DNA of 21,336 nt from a virus, in IMG/VR virus record IMGVR_UViG_3300007760_000107, positions 1 to 21,336 of that record; one strand, written 5' to 3'. The first letter of the stretch is position 1. Each line of letters starts with the position of its first letter. Below the pieces are notes generated by a model. It ran no database searches and had not been told where the DNA came from. It worked only from the letters and a program-made list of their open reading frames with translations. Of the stretch, positions 1 to 6,882 are shown piece after piece. The translations under genes were made by a program, and so were the position numbers.

Positions 1-2
1 AT

Positions 3-608
3 TCTACATATGGACAGTTTGCTGACGATTCTTCGTTCGAGATTATTCCTACATGGCAGAATAAATTACAAGCAATTATGTATGAAGATTCAATTTATAC
101 AAGAACATCTCACTATTCATATGAAATTAAAGACAACAAGTTGAGACTTTTTCCTACTCCGAGTTATTGGGGCTTTGATGATACTTCTCGCATTTGGGTT
201 AATTTTTATGTCGATATGAAAAATGCGTGGGATAAAAATGCGAATTTTGATGACGGAAGAGAGGGCATCAACAACATTAATACTATTCCTTTTGATAATT
301 TGCCTTATGTAAACATCAACTCTATGGGCAAACAATGGATCCGTAAATATGCTTTAGCTCTGTGCAAAGAGATGTTAGGACAAATTCGTGGCAAGTTTGC
401 TACAATGCCGATACCGGGCGAAAGTGTTACTTTAAATCATGCTGAATTGCTCTCGCAAGCTAAAGAGGAACAACTTGCTTTAAAAGATAAATTGAGAGAA
501 ATTCTAGATAGAGTAAATTATAAGGAGTTGGCTAAGACGGATGCTGAAATGACGGATGCGGCAGTGGCGGCCCTTAAGAATTCGCCGCTCCCAATATTTG
601 TGGGGTAA
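3..608 (+). CDS. Neck/adaptor protein, 5'-truncated by the window edge (gp13-like, tentative)
   Basis: The frame is open from the first bases of the window, so the true start lies upstream; the ATG at 78 is internal. About 201 residues are visible. The visible N-terminal part is rich in aromatic and polar residues. It is followed by a stretch around WIRKYALALCKEMLGQIRGK and a helical, charged region (about residues 140-190 of the visible part) that looks like a coiled coil. The position, immediately before gp14-like and gp15-like genes and the sheath, matches the neck/connector slot of T4-like phages, where gp13 lies. A role in joining the head connector to the tail is inferred from this order and from a remembered resemblance to marine myovirus neck proteins. 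No catalytic motif is seen. The gene stops 7 bases before the next start. The neck assignment is moderate; the exact T4 equivalent is uncertain. Confidence 0.6.
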   Translation, partial: STYGQFADDSSFEIIPTWQNKLQAIMYEDSIYTRTSHYSYEIKDNKLRLFPTPSYWGFDDTSRIWVNFYVDMKNAWDKNANFDDGREGINNINTIPFDNLPYVNINSMGKQWIRKYALALCKEMLGQIRGKFATMPIPGESVTLNHAELLSQAKEEQLALKDKLREILDRVNYKELAKTDAEMTDAAVAALKNSPLPIFVG

Positions 609-615
609 CTAAACA

Positions 616-1104
616 ATGAGCAACGAATGGAAAAGACCTGCGGCCCCTCCTCCTCCACTCTTTTTTGGCAAGAAAGAGCGAGATCTCGTTAAGCAAGTTA
701 ATGACGAATTAATTGAAAAAGTCATTGGTCAACAGATTCTTTATTATCCCATTGATCTGGAAAGAACGAATTTTCATGAATTATATGGAGAAGCTATTGA
801 AAAAACATATTTGCCACCGGTGCGGGTGTATGCTCTAGTAGAGTTCACAGACTACTCCACAGATTATATGGAAAATGCGGGTATTGACAAAACGTGGGAG
901 ATTAATATACATTTTCACAAACGTCGCCTTACTGAAGATCAAAACTTATATGTGCGAGAAGGCGATTTTGTTTTATATGGAACTTATTACTATGAGATAG
1001 TAAAACTCTCAGAGCTTTCAAAGCTGTTTGGTCAAGTTGACCACAGTTTCGAAATTGCTGCACGATGCCGCCGCGCCAGAAAGGGATTATTCGATGCTAC
1101 CTGA
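616..1104 (+). CDS. Neck / head-completion protein, gp14-like
   Basis: A 162-residue protein that starts with a Pro-rich stretch (about residues 8-15). A central segment around LVKQVNDELIEKVIGQQILYY is followed by 'PPVRVYALVEF', and the whole resembles the gp14-type neck proteins of T4-like cyanophages, which form the connector surface that receives the finished tail. It lies between a neck-like gene and a gp15-like gene, as gp14 does in T4. The ATG follows the previous stop after 7 bases, with only weak purine-rich sequence upstream, so translation may be coupled. The last 11 bases overlap the next gene. No enzyme motif or membrane segment is visible. The identification rests on overall pattern and gene order, not on a diagnostic motif. 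Confidence 0.6.
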   Translation: MSNEWKRPAAPPPPLFFGKKERDLVKQVNDELIEKVIGQQILYYPIDLERTNFHELYGEAIEKTYLPPVRVYALVEFTDYSTDYMENAGIDKTWEINIHFHKRRLTEDQNLYVREGDFVLYGTYYYEIVKLSELSKLFGQVDHSFEIAARCRRARKGLFDAT

Positions 1105-1978
1105 TGATTTTGACTTTGCGATGATTCCGGCAGGCTCTCAACTTACATTAAGTGAGATAGGGATGCTCTCTTCTACTATTGAAACTATAGATTATGCCAT
1201 TGTTTCCTGGGTTAAAGATGAATTACGTTTAAGTGCAAACACCAATGAAGGAACAACGCAGGTACCAGTTCTATGGCAAGCGCCTGAACGAGCTTATCAA
1301 ATAAAACATGATAAAGCGTTGAGAGATGATGCCGGCGCCCTGAAGTTACCTTTGATTAGTGTGGAAAGGACAACCATAACTAAAGATCCTGCACGCAAAG
1401 GCGCCTTTCAAGCACAGGTATATTCGGAAGATAAGAACGGACGCACCGGTAGAATGGTGGTAGCTCGTAAGATAGTGGAAGACAAGACACGCAACTTTGC
1501 GGTTGCTGCCAACATCCGCAACGCCAATTACGGCTCCGGATCCGCGCAGCGCTATTATCCGAGAGTAAATAAAAAAATTGTAATCCGGTCGTTATCTGTA
1601 CCGATTCCCATTTATGTAAATGTAGAATATAAGATTACAATTAAAAGTGAATACCAATCTCAGATGAACAGTTTGCTGCAGCCTTTTATGACCAGGACCG
1701 GTCAAATTAATTCTTTCACAATGAAGCGAAACGGTCACCTTTACGAAGCTTTTATCGATCAAGGGTTTGCTCACAACAACAATGTGTCTAATATGGGTGA
1801 AGATTTGCGTCTTTTTTCGTCCGACGTATCGATTCGGGTGTTGGGATATTTAATTGGAGAAGGCGAAAACGATGATCGTCCAATTGTGAGAGTGGAAGAA
1901 AACATCGTGGAAGTTACATTCCCTCAAGAAGGGCTCGCGGCAAAAGGCCCCGATGGTTTCTACATTATCAGTTCCTGA
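1094..1978 (+). CDS. gp15: Tail terminator / sheath-stabilising protein, gp15-like
   Basis: About 294 residues from the ATG at 1094, which follows an AAAGGG ribosome-binding sequence and overlaps the preceding gene by 11 bases. A longer TTG-initiated form from 1028 would overlap by 77 bases and is less likely. The middle of the protein (LPLISVERTTITKDPARKGA, then IPIYVNVEYKITIKS) matches the layout of T4-like gp15. In that family a conserved 'P.ISFE...' strand precedes 'P..Y.I.FEL.I...' and a helix contacting the tail end. Gp15 caps the tail tube and last sheath ring and lets the tail join the neck. In T4, terminase genes 16 and 17 lie between genes 15 and 18; here the sheath gene follows directly. 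The 111-base gap after this gene holds a candidate promoter. Confidence 0.7.
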   Translation: MLPDDFDFAMIPAGSQLTLSEIGMLSSTIETIDYAIVSWVKDELRLSANTNEGTTQVPVLWQAPERAYQIKHDKALRDDAGALKLPLISVERTTITKDPARKGAFQAQVYSEDKNGRTGRMVVARKIVEDKTRNFAVAANIRNANYGSGSAQRYYPRVNKKIVIRSLSVPIPIYVNVEYKITIKSEYQSQMNSLLQPFMTRTGQINSFTMKRNGHLYEAFIDQGFAHNNNVSNMGEDLRLFSSDVSIRVLGYLIGEGENDDRPIVRVEENIVEVTFPQEGLAAKGPDGFYIISS

Positions 1979-2015
1979 AGTGAAAGTTGGAATTTATTGA
2001 AGCTGTCAAAGCTTT

Positions 2016-2046
2016 TTGAAATCCAAAATACTATTTAAAGTATAAT
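2016..2046 (+). promoter_or_regulatory. Candidate promoter upstream of the tail sheath gene
   Basis: In the 111-base gap before the sheath gene, TTGAAA (2016-2021) and a perfect TATAAT (2041-2046) lie 19 bases apart. The spacing is long for sigma70, so the fit is imperfect. Between them lies the 19-mer at 2024-2042 that is nearly repeated before the tape measure gene (6838-6855), so the active element may be that phage-specific motif and not a host-type promoter. Confidence 0.45.
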
Positions 2047-2089
2047 TGTGATACCAATTAAATCTATTTTTTAAAGAGAGGAACCACTA

Positions 2090-5008
2090 ATGTCAGTTAA
2101 GAATTTTAAATTTGTATCTCCTGGGGTGTTTATTAATGAAATAGACAACTCGTTCATCCCGAGATCAGCGGAAGAGATAGGACCCGTTGTAGTCGGGCGC
2201 TCCACACGGGGCTTAGGTATGACTCCTGTAAAGGTTGCATCATACTCTGAATTTGTAGAAATGTTCGGAGACACAGTTCCTGGCAATGGTGGTGGAGACA
2301 TCTCCCGATATGGAAACCTTCAATCTCCCATGTACGGCACATACGCAGCTAAAGCGTTCTTAAATGCTAATGTTGCTCCTCTTACTTATGTGCGACTTTT
2401 GGGACAGCAAGAATCGGCAGCTACGGGCGACGGTCTCGCCGGATGGGAGACCCTTAATGATCCTGCTTCAACGCTCCACGAAAACGGTGGTGCCTACGGC
2501 ATTTGGTTGTTTGCTAGTGCTTCCGGTGACCAAGGATGGGAATCTAATTACTTAGGTACCGGCTCATTGGGAGCAATAGTATATGTCAACTCTGGTTCTA
2601 CCATAGAATTAAGCGGTGGTGGCATTGGATCCGACGCCGGCGCGACCGCAGGGGACGCCCCCTCTGCCTCTTATGCGGGAGTGGCGAAAGCCGTTGCCTC
2701 CACAAGTGACGGCACTATTACGGCTATTATTAGTAGTTCTGAGAATGCTTCTCCGCGTATAGTAATTGATTTTAATTTTGATGATTCGTCTGATTCGTTT
2801 ATTCGCAAGCGCCTTAACACGAATCCTCAATTGACGAGTGATGCTGGCACTTTTTATCCTTCTGCCTCTTTCAAGACTTATTGGTTAGGCGAATCATATG
2901 AACAAACTTTGCGCGATAACAGCCTCATTGGAGCCGCTGTGGGAGCAGCTATTGTACCTCTCGCTTTAAGCACTACAGTAGCTACGGGTCCCAACAACAA
3001 ACGCCAAGCCTCTCAAGAAGGAAAAACAGGCTGGGTTATTGCTCAGGATTTGGGAACTGCCGGATCCTTTGCTATTGAAGATATGCCTAAACTTTTTCAA
3101 CTAGTCGGCCGCGGGCATGGCGGATGGCTTCACAAGAATTGTAAAGTAACAATTGAAGACATTCGTAAGTCTGCCCTTTCCACTAGCGATTATGGAACAT
3201 TCTCTGTCGTAATTCGTAGACTTTCCGATAGCGATAACGCTCAAGAAGTAATGGAAAGATTTGATTTGTGCACTTTAGACCCAACGTCGGTTAACTTTGT
3301 TGCCCGCAAGATTGGTGATCGGTATGTGGTATGGGACACGACAGCACGACGACTTAAGGAGTATGGAGATTACCCGAACCAGTCTAAGTTTGTTTATGTA
3401 AAAATGGATGCCGACTGCGAAGCTGGCGCGACAGATCCTCTGTTACTTCCTTATGGCTATTTTGGTCCGCCCAAGTTTGTTGGATCAGAGAACCTTACGA
3501 ATCAAGGATCGTCACAGCCTTTGACACAGGGCGCCTGGTATTTTTATACTGGCTCAACTTTCGGAGCATTCCCAAGCGTCAACGCCAAACCATACCTCTC
3601 AGGAGCTACTGGGGGGACAGCAGCGCTGACGTCTTCAATGACTTTCCCTTCGGTAAGGTTGAGATTATCAGCTTCTGATGGCGGCATTTCCGACCCCACA
3701 AGAGCATGCTTTGGGATGTCTACAACGCGCGCCGCAGATAGCACCACTTTTGATCCCAGCGTAGGAGATTATCACAATATCCTTCGAGCCTCTTTCACAG
3801 GCGGCGGCGGTGATGGTGGCGCTACAGGAATCTTGGATCACGCTTATGTCTTCTCATTAGACGATGTTTGTGTGTCCAGTGGCAACTACTTCTATGTATC
3901 TGGCTCACGCCTCCTTGAAAATAGTGTCGCTTACGGCACGCTGCTAGCGGCAGGTTATGATAGCTTTACGATGCCTTTCTTCGGCGGCTTTGACGGATTT
4001 AACGAGAAGGTGCCAGATCCCATGTACAACAAGGGAATTCCAGGCGCTGGTGGCTCAGGGACCGGTACAGCTACGGAACAAAATAGTTCAGCTTACTATA
4101 CCTGGAAGCGCGCCATGGATACAGTATCCGATCCTGAAGCGGTCAACATGAATATGTTGGTGCCTCCAGGACTCACGGTTGACTCTCTCACTCAGCATGC
4201 AGTTAACATCTGTGAAGAGCGCGCCGACTCCTTAGCGCTTATTGATTTGTCGTCGGTATATATTCCTTCGGCCGAGCAATATGACCAGGGTGATAAAACC
4301 AATCGAATTGGAACAACGCCTTCAGCAGCAGCTACAGCGCTGCGCGATAGGCGGATTGACTCCAGTTACGGTGCCACTTTCTATCCATGGGTACAGACTC
4401 GGGATGAAAACACAGGACGTCTCCTGTGGATTCCGCCCAGTGTAGCAATGATGGGAGTTCTTGCAAGTTCACAACGCAAAACTGCAGTTTGGTTTGCGCC
4501 AGCCGGGTTCAATCGCGGCGGCTTAACTGACGGAGCAGCAGGAATCCCCATTACGCATGTTTCTGAGAGGTTGACCTCAAAGAATCGCGACACTCTATAC
4601 GATGCAAATATTAATCCTATTGCTTCATTCCCCTCCAGCGGTATTGTGGTCTTCGGTCAGAAGACTTTGCAAGAAGCCCAGTCGGCTCTTGACAGGATTA
4701 ACGTAAGAAGGCTTGTTATCTACTTGAAGAAGCAGATTTCAGTTCTTTCTACAAAGGTTCTCTTCGAACAGAACGTTCAAGCTACTTGGAACAGGTTTAC
4801 AAGCTTGGTTGAGCCCCTTCTTTCGAATGTGAAAAGTCAGTTTGGTATTACCGACTATAGGTTAATATTGGACGAAACTACAACAACGCCAGACTTAATT
4901 GATCAGAACATTTTGTATGCGAAGATTATGATTAAGCCGGCACGCGCCATTGAATACATTGCCATCGACTTTGTGATCATGAACACTGGCGCTTCTTTCG
5001 ATGACTAA
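2090..5008 (+). CDS. gp18: Contractile tail sheath protein, gp18-like, unusually large
   Basis: A 972-residue protein. It opens with 'FVSPGVFINEID' (residues 8-19), the N-terminal signature of myovirus tail sheaths that forms the strand linking sheath subunits. The C-terminal part (about 860-972; KKQISVLSTKVLFEQNVQAT, then YAKIMIKPARAIEYI) is the conserved core domain that packs on the tube. A conserved 'GGFDGFNEKVPDP' lies near residue 630. T4 gp18 has 659 residues, so roughly 300 extra residues sit in the Gly/Ser/Thr-rich region between about 100 and 630, probably surface domains of the sheath. An AGAGGAA ribosome-binding site precedes the ATG. The gene starts what looks like its own transcription unit and is followed by a hairpin and the tube gene. 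The protein should polymerise around the tube and contract on infection. Confidence 0.93.
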   Translation: MSVKNFKFVSPGVFINEIDNSFIPRSAEEIGPVVVGRSTRGLGMTPVKVASYSEFVEMFGDTVPGNGGGDISRYGNLQSPMYGTYAAKAFLNANVAPLTYVRLLGQQESAATGDGLAGWETLNDPASTLHENGGAYGIWLFASASGDQGWESNYLGTGSLGAIVYVNSGSTIELSGGGIGSDAGATAGDAPSASYAGVAKAVASTSDGTITAIISSSENASPRIVIDFNFDDSSDSFIRKRLNTNPQLTSDAGTFYPSASFKTYWLGESYEQTLRDNSLIGAAVGAAIVPLALSTTVATGPNNKRQASQEGKTGWVIAQDLGTAGSFAIEDMPKLFQLVGRGHGGWLHKNCKVTIEDIRKSALSTSDYGTFSVVIRRLSDSDNAQEVMERFDLCTLDPTSVNFVARKIGDRYVVWDTTARRLKEYGDYPNQSKFVYVKMDADCEAGATDPLLLPYGYFGPPKFVGSENLTNQGSSQPLTQGAWYFYTGSTFGAFPSVNAKPYLSGATGGTAALTSSMTFPSVRLRLSASDGGISDPTRACFGMSTTRAADSTTFDPSVGDYHNILRASFTGGGGDGGATGILDHAYVFSLDDVCVSSGNYFYVSGSRLLENSVAYGTLLAAGYDSFTMPFFGGFDGFNEKVPDPMYNKGIPGAGGSGTGTATEQNSSAYYTWKRAMDTVSDPEAVNMNMLVPPGLTVDSLTQHAVNICEERADSLALIDLSSVYIPSAEQYDQGDKTNRIGTTPSAAATALRDRRIDSSYGATFYPWVQTRDENTGRLLWIPPSVAMMGVLASSQRKTAVWFAPAGFNRGGLTDGAAGIPITHVSERLTSKNRDTLYDANINPIASFPSSGIVVFGQKTLQEAQSALDRINVRRLVIYLKKQISVLSTKVLFEQNVQATWNRFTSLVEPLLSNVKSQFGITDYRLILDETTTTPDLIDQNILYAKIMIKPARAIEYIAIDFVIMNTGASFDD

Positions 5009-5016
5009 AAGATGTG

Positions 5017-5033
5017 AGGGGGATTTTCCCCCT
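5017..5033 (+). terminator. Hairpin between sheath and tube genes (terminator-like, no U tract)
   Basis: AGGGGGA pairs perfectly with TCCCCCT around a TTT loop, 8 bases after the sheath stop codon. The 7-bp stem is G/C-rich but no run of T follows, so it is more likely to stabilise or process mRNA, or to terminate only partly, than to be a complete rho-independent terminator. Confidence 0.5.
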
Positions 5034-5037
5034 ACGC

Positions 5038-5051
5038 ACTAATTAAAACTA
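5038..5051 (+). promoter_or_regulatory. Degenerate copy of the putative late-promoter motif before the tube gene
   Basis: ACTAATTAAAACTA matches the core ACTATTTAAWGTA seen before the sheath and tape-measure genes, with a few mismatches. It lies 37 bases before the tube ATG, close to the 40-base distance seen for the tape measure. The region is A/T-rich and a chance match is possible. Confidence 0.3.
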
Positions 5052-5074
5052 GAACACACAGGAGTATCCATATT

Positions 5075-5665
5075 ATGCCATTCTGGTCAGAAAATTTCGG
5101 TGAGAGTGCCGACCTCAAAGATCCAAAGAGAAAATTTAGATTTAAAGTAGAGTTTCAAGGTATTGGAACGTCTGCTACCGGAGGAGCATTGCTATGGTAT
5201 GCGAAGACAAGCTCTAAGCCCTCCTTTCAAATAAGCGCGGCGGAACACAAATATCTCAATCATACTTTCTTTTATCCTGGCTCGGTGACGTGGCAAGATG
5301 TGACGGTAACTTTGGTTGATCCTGTAGATCCAGACATGACTGCAACTCTTTCCGATATCGTACAGTTGGCCGGATATTCTCCTCCCACTGATTCCAGCGA
5401 TTTGACTTCAATGTCTAAGGCAAAGTCTGCCAGCGCATTGGGGACCGTAATCATCACTCAAATTGATGCAGAAGGAAAGGACCTAGAGCAATGGACCCTG
5501 TGGAATTCTTTTATCACTGAGCTTAAGTACGGTGATTTAGAGTATGGCGCAGATGACTTGACTGAAATTTCCGTTACTCTCAAGTATGACTGGGCTCGTG
5601 TGAAGACAGCCGGCGTCTCAACTGCCGCAGCCGGCGATGGTGCCAGCGAGTTCTTCGCAGGTTAA
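5075..5665 (+). CDS. gp19: Tail tube protein, gp19-like
   Basis: A 196-residue protein, slightly longer than T4 gp19 (163 residues). The N-terminal 'DPKRKFRFKVEFQGI' strand, the central 'YPGSVTWQDVTVTLVDPVD' segment and the late 'TELKYGDLEYGADDLTEISV' beta-strand segment are the usual order in T4-type tail tube proteins. These stack as hexameric rings to form the channel through which DNA passes. The gene follows the sheath gene, the standard pairing in myoviruses. An AGGAG ribosome-binding site precedes the ATG. The last residues (about 178-196) are an Ala/Gly-rich tail without clear structure. No signal peptide or membrane segment is present. Confidence 0.88.
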   Translation: MPFWSENFGESADLKDPKRKFRFKVEFQGIGTSATGGALLWYAKTSSKPSFQISAAEHKYLNHTFFYPGSVTWQDVTVTLVDPVDPDMTATLSDIVQLAGYSPPTDSSDLTSMSKAKSASALGTVIITQIDAEGKDLEQWTLWNSFITELKYGDLEYGADDLTEISVTLKYDWARVKTAGVSTAAAGDGASEFFAG

Positions 5666-5696
5666 AAAAACAAGCTAAAACAAAACGAGGTGTATA

Positions 5697-6554
5697 TTGG
5701 CTAGAAATACAGATCGGACAGGCGCACGAAAAACTAATGTAGAAGCGCCCCCTCCACCCGTAGTACAAAATAATAATTCAGAGGGCTTTTCATTTGTCGT
5801 CCCCACTGAATTTGTGGAGCTTCCTTCAAAAGGAAAATATTATCCAGAGGGTCACCCCCTTCATGGAGAAGATACTATTGAAATTAAACAAATGACCGCA
5901 AAAGAAGAAGATTTGCTCACGTCGAGGGCTCTCCTCAAGAAGGGGATTGCAATAGATCGACTCATTAAGAGCATTATTGTCAACAAAAATGTCAACGCTG
6001 ATTCGTTACTGGTAGGGGATCGCAATGCAATCTTGATTGCAACTAGAGTCTCTGGCTATGGGAGCGAATATGGTACCAGTGTGACGTGTCCTTCATGTGG
6101 AGTCCAGCAGGACTATGAGTTTAATTTGAATGACGCTTCAGTTTACGACGGCAACGGCTATAGTGCCGACGAAGCAACTCTTCAAGAAGATGGAACCTTT
6201 ATGACGGTTCTTCCTCGCACCAAAGTCGAAGTTGCTTTTCGTTTGTTGAATGGAGTAGACGAGCGTAACCTAGTGATGCAAATCGAGAATGCGCGCAAGA
6301 AACGACAAGATGAAAACCCCATTACACGCCAACTTCGACAGTTTATTGTTGCAGTGAATGGCAACTCGACTCAAGAGGCTATTAACTATTTAGTAGATAA
6401 TATGCCCTCGAGCGATGCGCGCCACTTGCGTCTAGTTTATAAGCTTACAACGCCTAATATTGATCTTACTCAAACGTTTGAATGTAACGAGTGTGATTAT
6501 GAGCAGGAAATGGAGGTGCCGCTCACTGCGGACTTTTTTTGGCCTGACCGATGA
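5697..6554 (+). CDS. gp26: gp26-like baseplate/tail assembly protein with a zinc-ribbon-like site
   Basis: A 285-residue protein with a probable TTG start; CGAGG upstream is a plausible ribosome-binding site and no better ATG exists near the start. After a disordered Pro/Asn-rich leader (about 1-30), 'PTEFVELPSKGKYYP' and 'EIKQMTAKEEDLL' match the T4 base plate protein family to which T4 gp26 belongs. Two CxxC pairs, C131/C134 and C263/C266, probably bind one zinc ion. The gene lies just before the tape measure, where lambda has gpG and many phages have the tail-assembly chaperone. The last codons read through seven T (6534-6540) and stop 12 bases later at 6552-6554. In the +1 frame, coding potential continues to 6792, which suggests a frameshifted longer form. 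Family assignment is good; the assembly role is inferred. Confidence 0.8.
   Translation: MARNTDRTGARKTNVEAPPPPVVQNNNSEGFSFVVPTEFVELPSKGKYYPEGHPLHGEDTIEIKQMTAKEEDLLTSRALLKKGIAIDRLIKSIIVNKNVNADSLLVGDRNAILIATRVSGYGSEYGTSVTCPSCGVQQDYEFNLNDASVYDGNGYSADEATLQEDGTFMTVLPRTKVEVAFRLLNGVDERNLVMQIENARKKRQDENPITRQLRQFIVAVNGNSTQEAINYLVDNMPSSDARHLRLVYKLTTPNIDLTQTFECNECDYEQEMEVPLTADFFWPDR
6534..6540 (+). other. Candidate slippery site for +1/-2 ribosomal frameshifting
   Basis: Seven consecutive T are read as TTT TTT TGG in the gp26-like frame, 12 bases before its TGA. A +1 slip (TTT TTT, skip T, GGC) or a -2 slip leads into the frame open to 6792. The P-site tRNA-Phe could re-pair perfectly after either slip. 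The product would be about 364 residues (+1) or 365 residues (-2). Confidence 0.5.
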
Positions 6555-6792
6555 ATACATCGAGAACGTGTATGAGCAGTTCTTTTTCTTAAAGTATTCA
6601 GGCGGTTGGTCATTTTCAGAAGCTTATAATTTGCCTCTTGGTTTGCGGAAGTGGTTTGTTGGGCGCTTAGTGCAACAGATTGAAAAAGAGAATACTGCCA
6701 TTGAAGAAGCTTCTCGAGGATCTGGCGGCTCTCGCACTCAAACTTTGACTCCATATAATCAACCGCAAATTCCAGACAGCATGAAGCGATAA
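6541..6792 (+). CDS. Second-frame extension of the gp26-like gene, or small separate tail gene
   Basis: The protein-like part of this frame begins at about GLTDEYIENV and continues with 'FFLKYSGGWSFSEAYNLPLG', a sequence typical of small proteins encoded between gp26 and the tape measure in T4-like marine phages. The frame lies +1 to the gp26-like gene. Coordinates start at the first base after the T run because no start codon is convincing. TTG 6460 and ATG 6499 would add basic, low-quality residues that are merely the out-of-frame reading of the upstream gene, and both lack a ribosome-binding site. CTG 6544 has none either, and GTG 6568 has only a weak GAG upstream. It is either the C-terminal part of a frameshifted tail-assembly chaperone (83 residues) or a separate protein of about 74 residues from GTG 6568. 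Confidence 0.65.
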   Translation, partial: GLTDEYIENVYEQFFFLKYSGGWSFSEAYNLPLGLRKWFVGRLVQQIEKENTAIEEASRGSGGSRTQTLTPYNQPQIPDSMKR

Positions 6793-6807
6793 TTACGGAA
6801 TTATATT

Positions 6808-6834
6808 AGACAGGGCAATTGCTCTGTCTTTTTT
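6808..6834 (+). terminator. Rho-independent terminator before the tape measure gene
   Basis: AGACAG pairs with CTGTCT, followed inward by a G-U pair and GC/GC around an AATT loop, and the stem runs directly into TTTTTT. This is a good intrinsic terminator, placed 15 bases after the stop codon at 6792. It ends the sheath-tube-gp26 unit, and a promoter-like motif follows within 4 bases. Confidence 0.8.
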
Positions 6835-6837
6835 ATG

Positions 6838-6855
6838 CAAAAACTATTTAATGTA
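6838..6855 (+). promoter_or_regulatory. Putative phage late-promoter motif before the tape measure gene
   Basis: CAAAAACTATTTAATGTA nearly repeats the intergenic 19-mer at 2024-2042 (one base insertion and one A/T change). It lies between a terminator and the tape-measure ATG 28 bases further on, where a new promoter would be expected. No good sigma70 -35/-10 pair is visible here, so a phage-modified polymerase or phage sigma factor may recognise it. Confidence 0.45.
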
Positions 6856-6882
6856 GACGCAAGTTTATAAGAGGTATTATTT

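Noticed and set aside
1028-1093. TTG-initiated N-terminal extension of the gp15-like gene
   Set aside because: It would overlap the preceding gene by 77 bases and the added residues are only the out-of-frame reading of that gene; ATG 1094 has a suitable ribosome-binding sequence.
2000-2014. AAGCT/AGCTT hairpin followed by T residues after the gp15-like gene
   Set aside because: The stem is only 5 bp and A/T-rich, and a competing TCAAA/TTTGA pairing exists; too weak to call a terminator.
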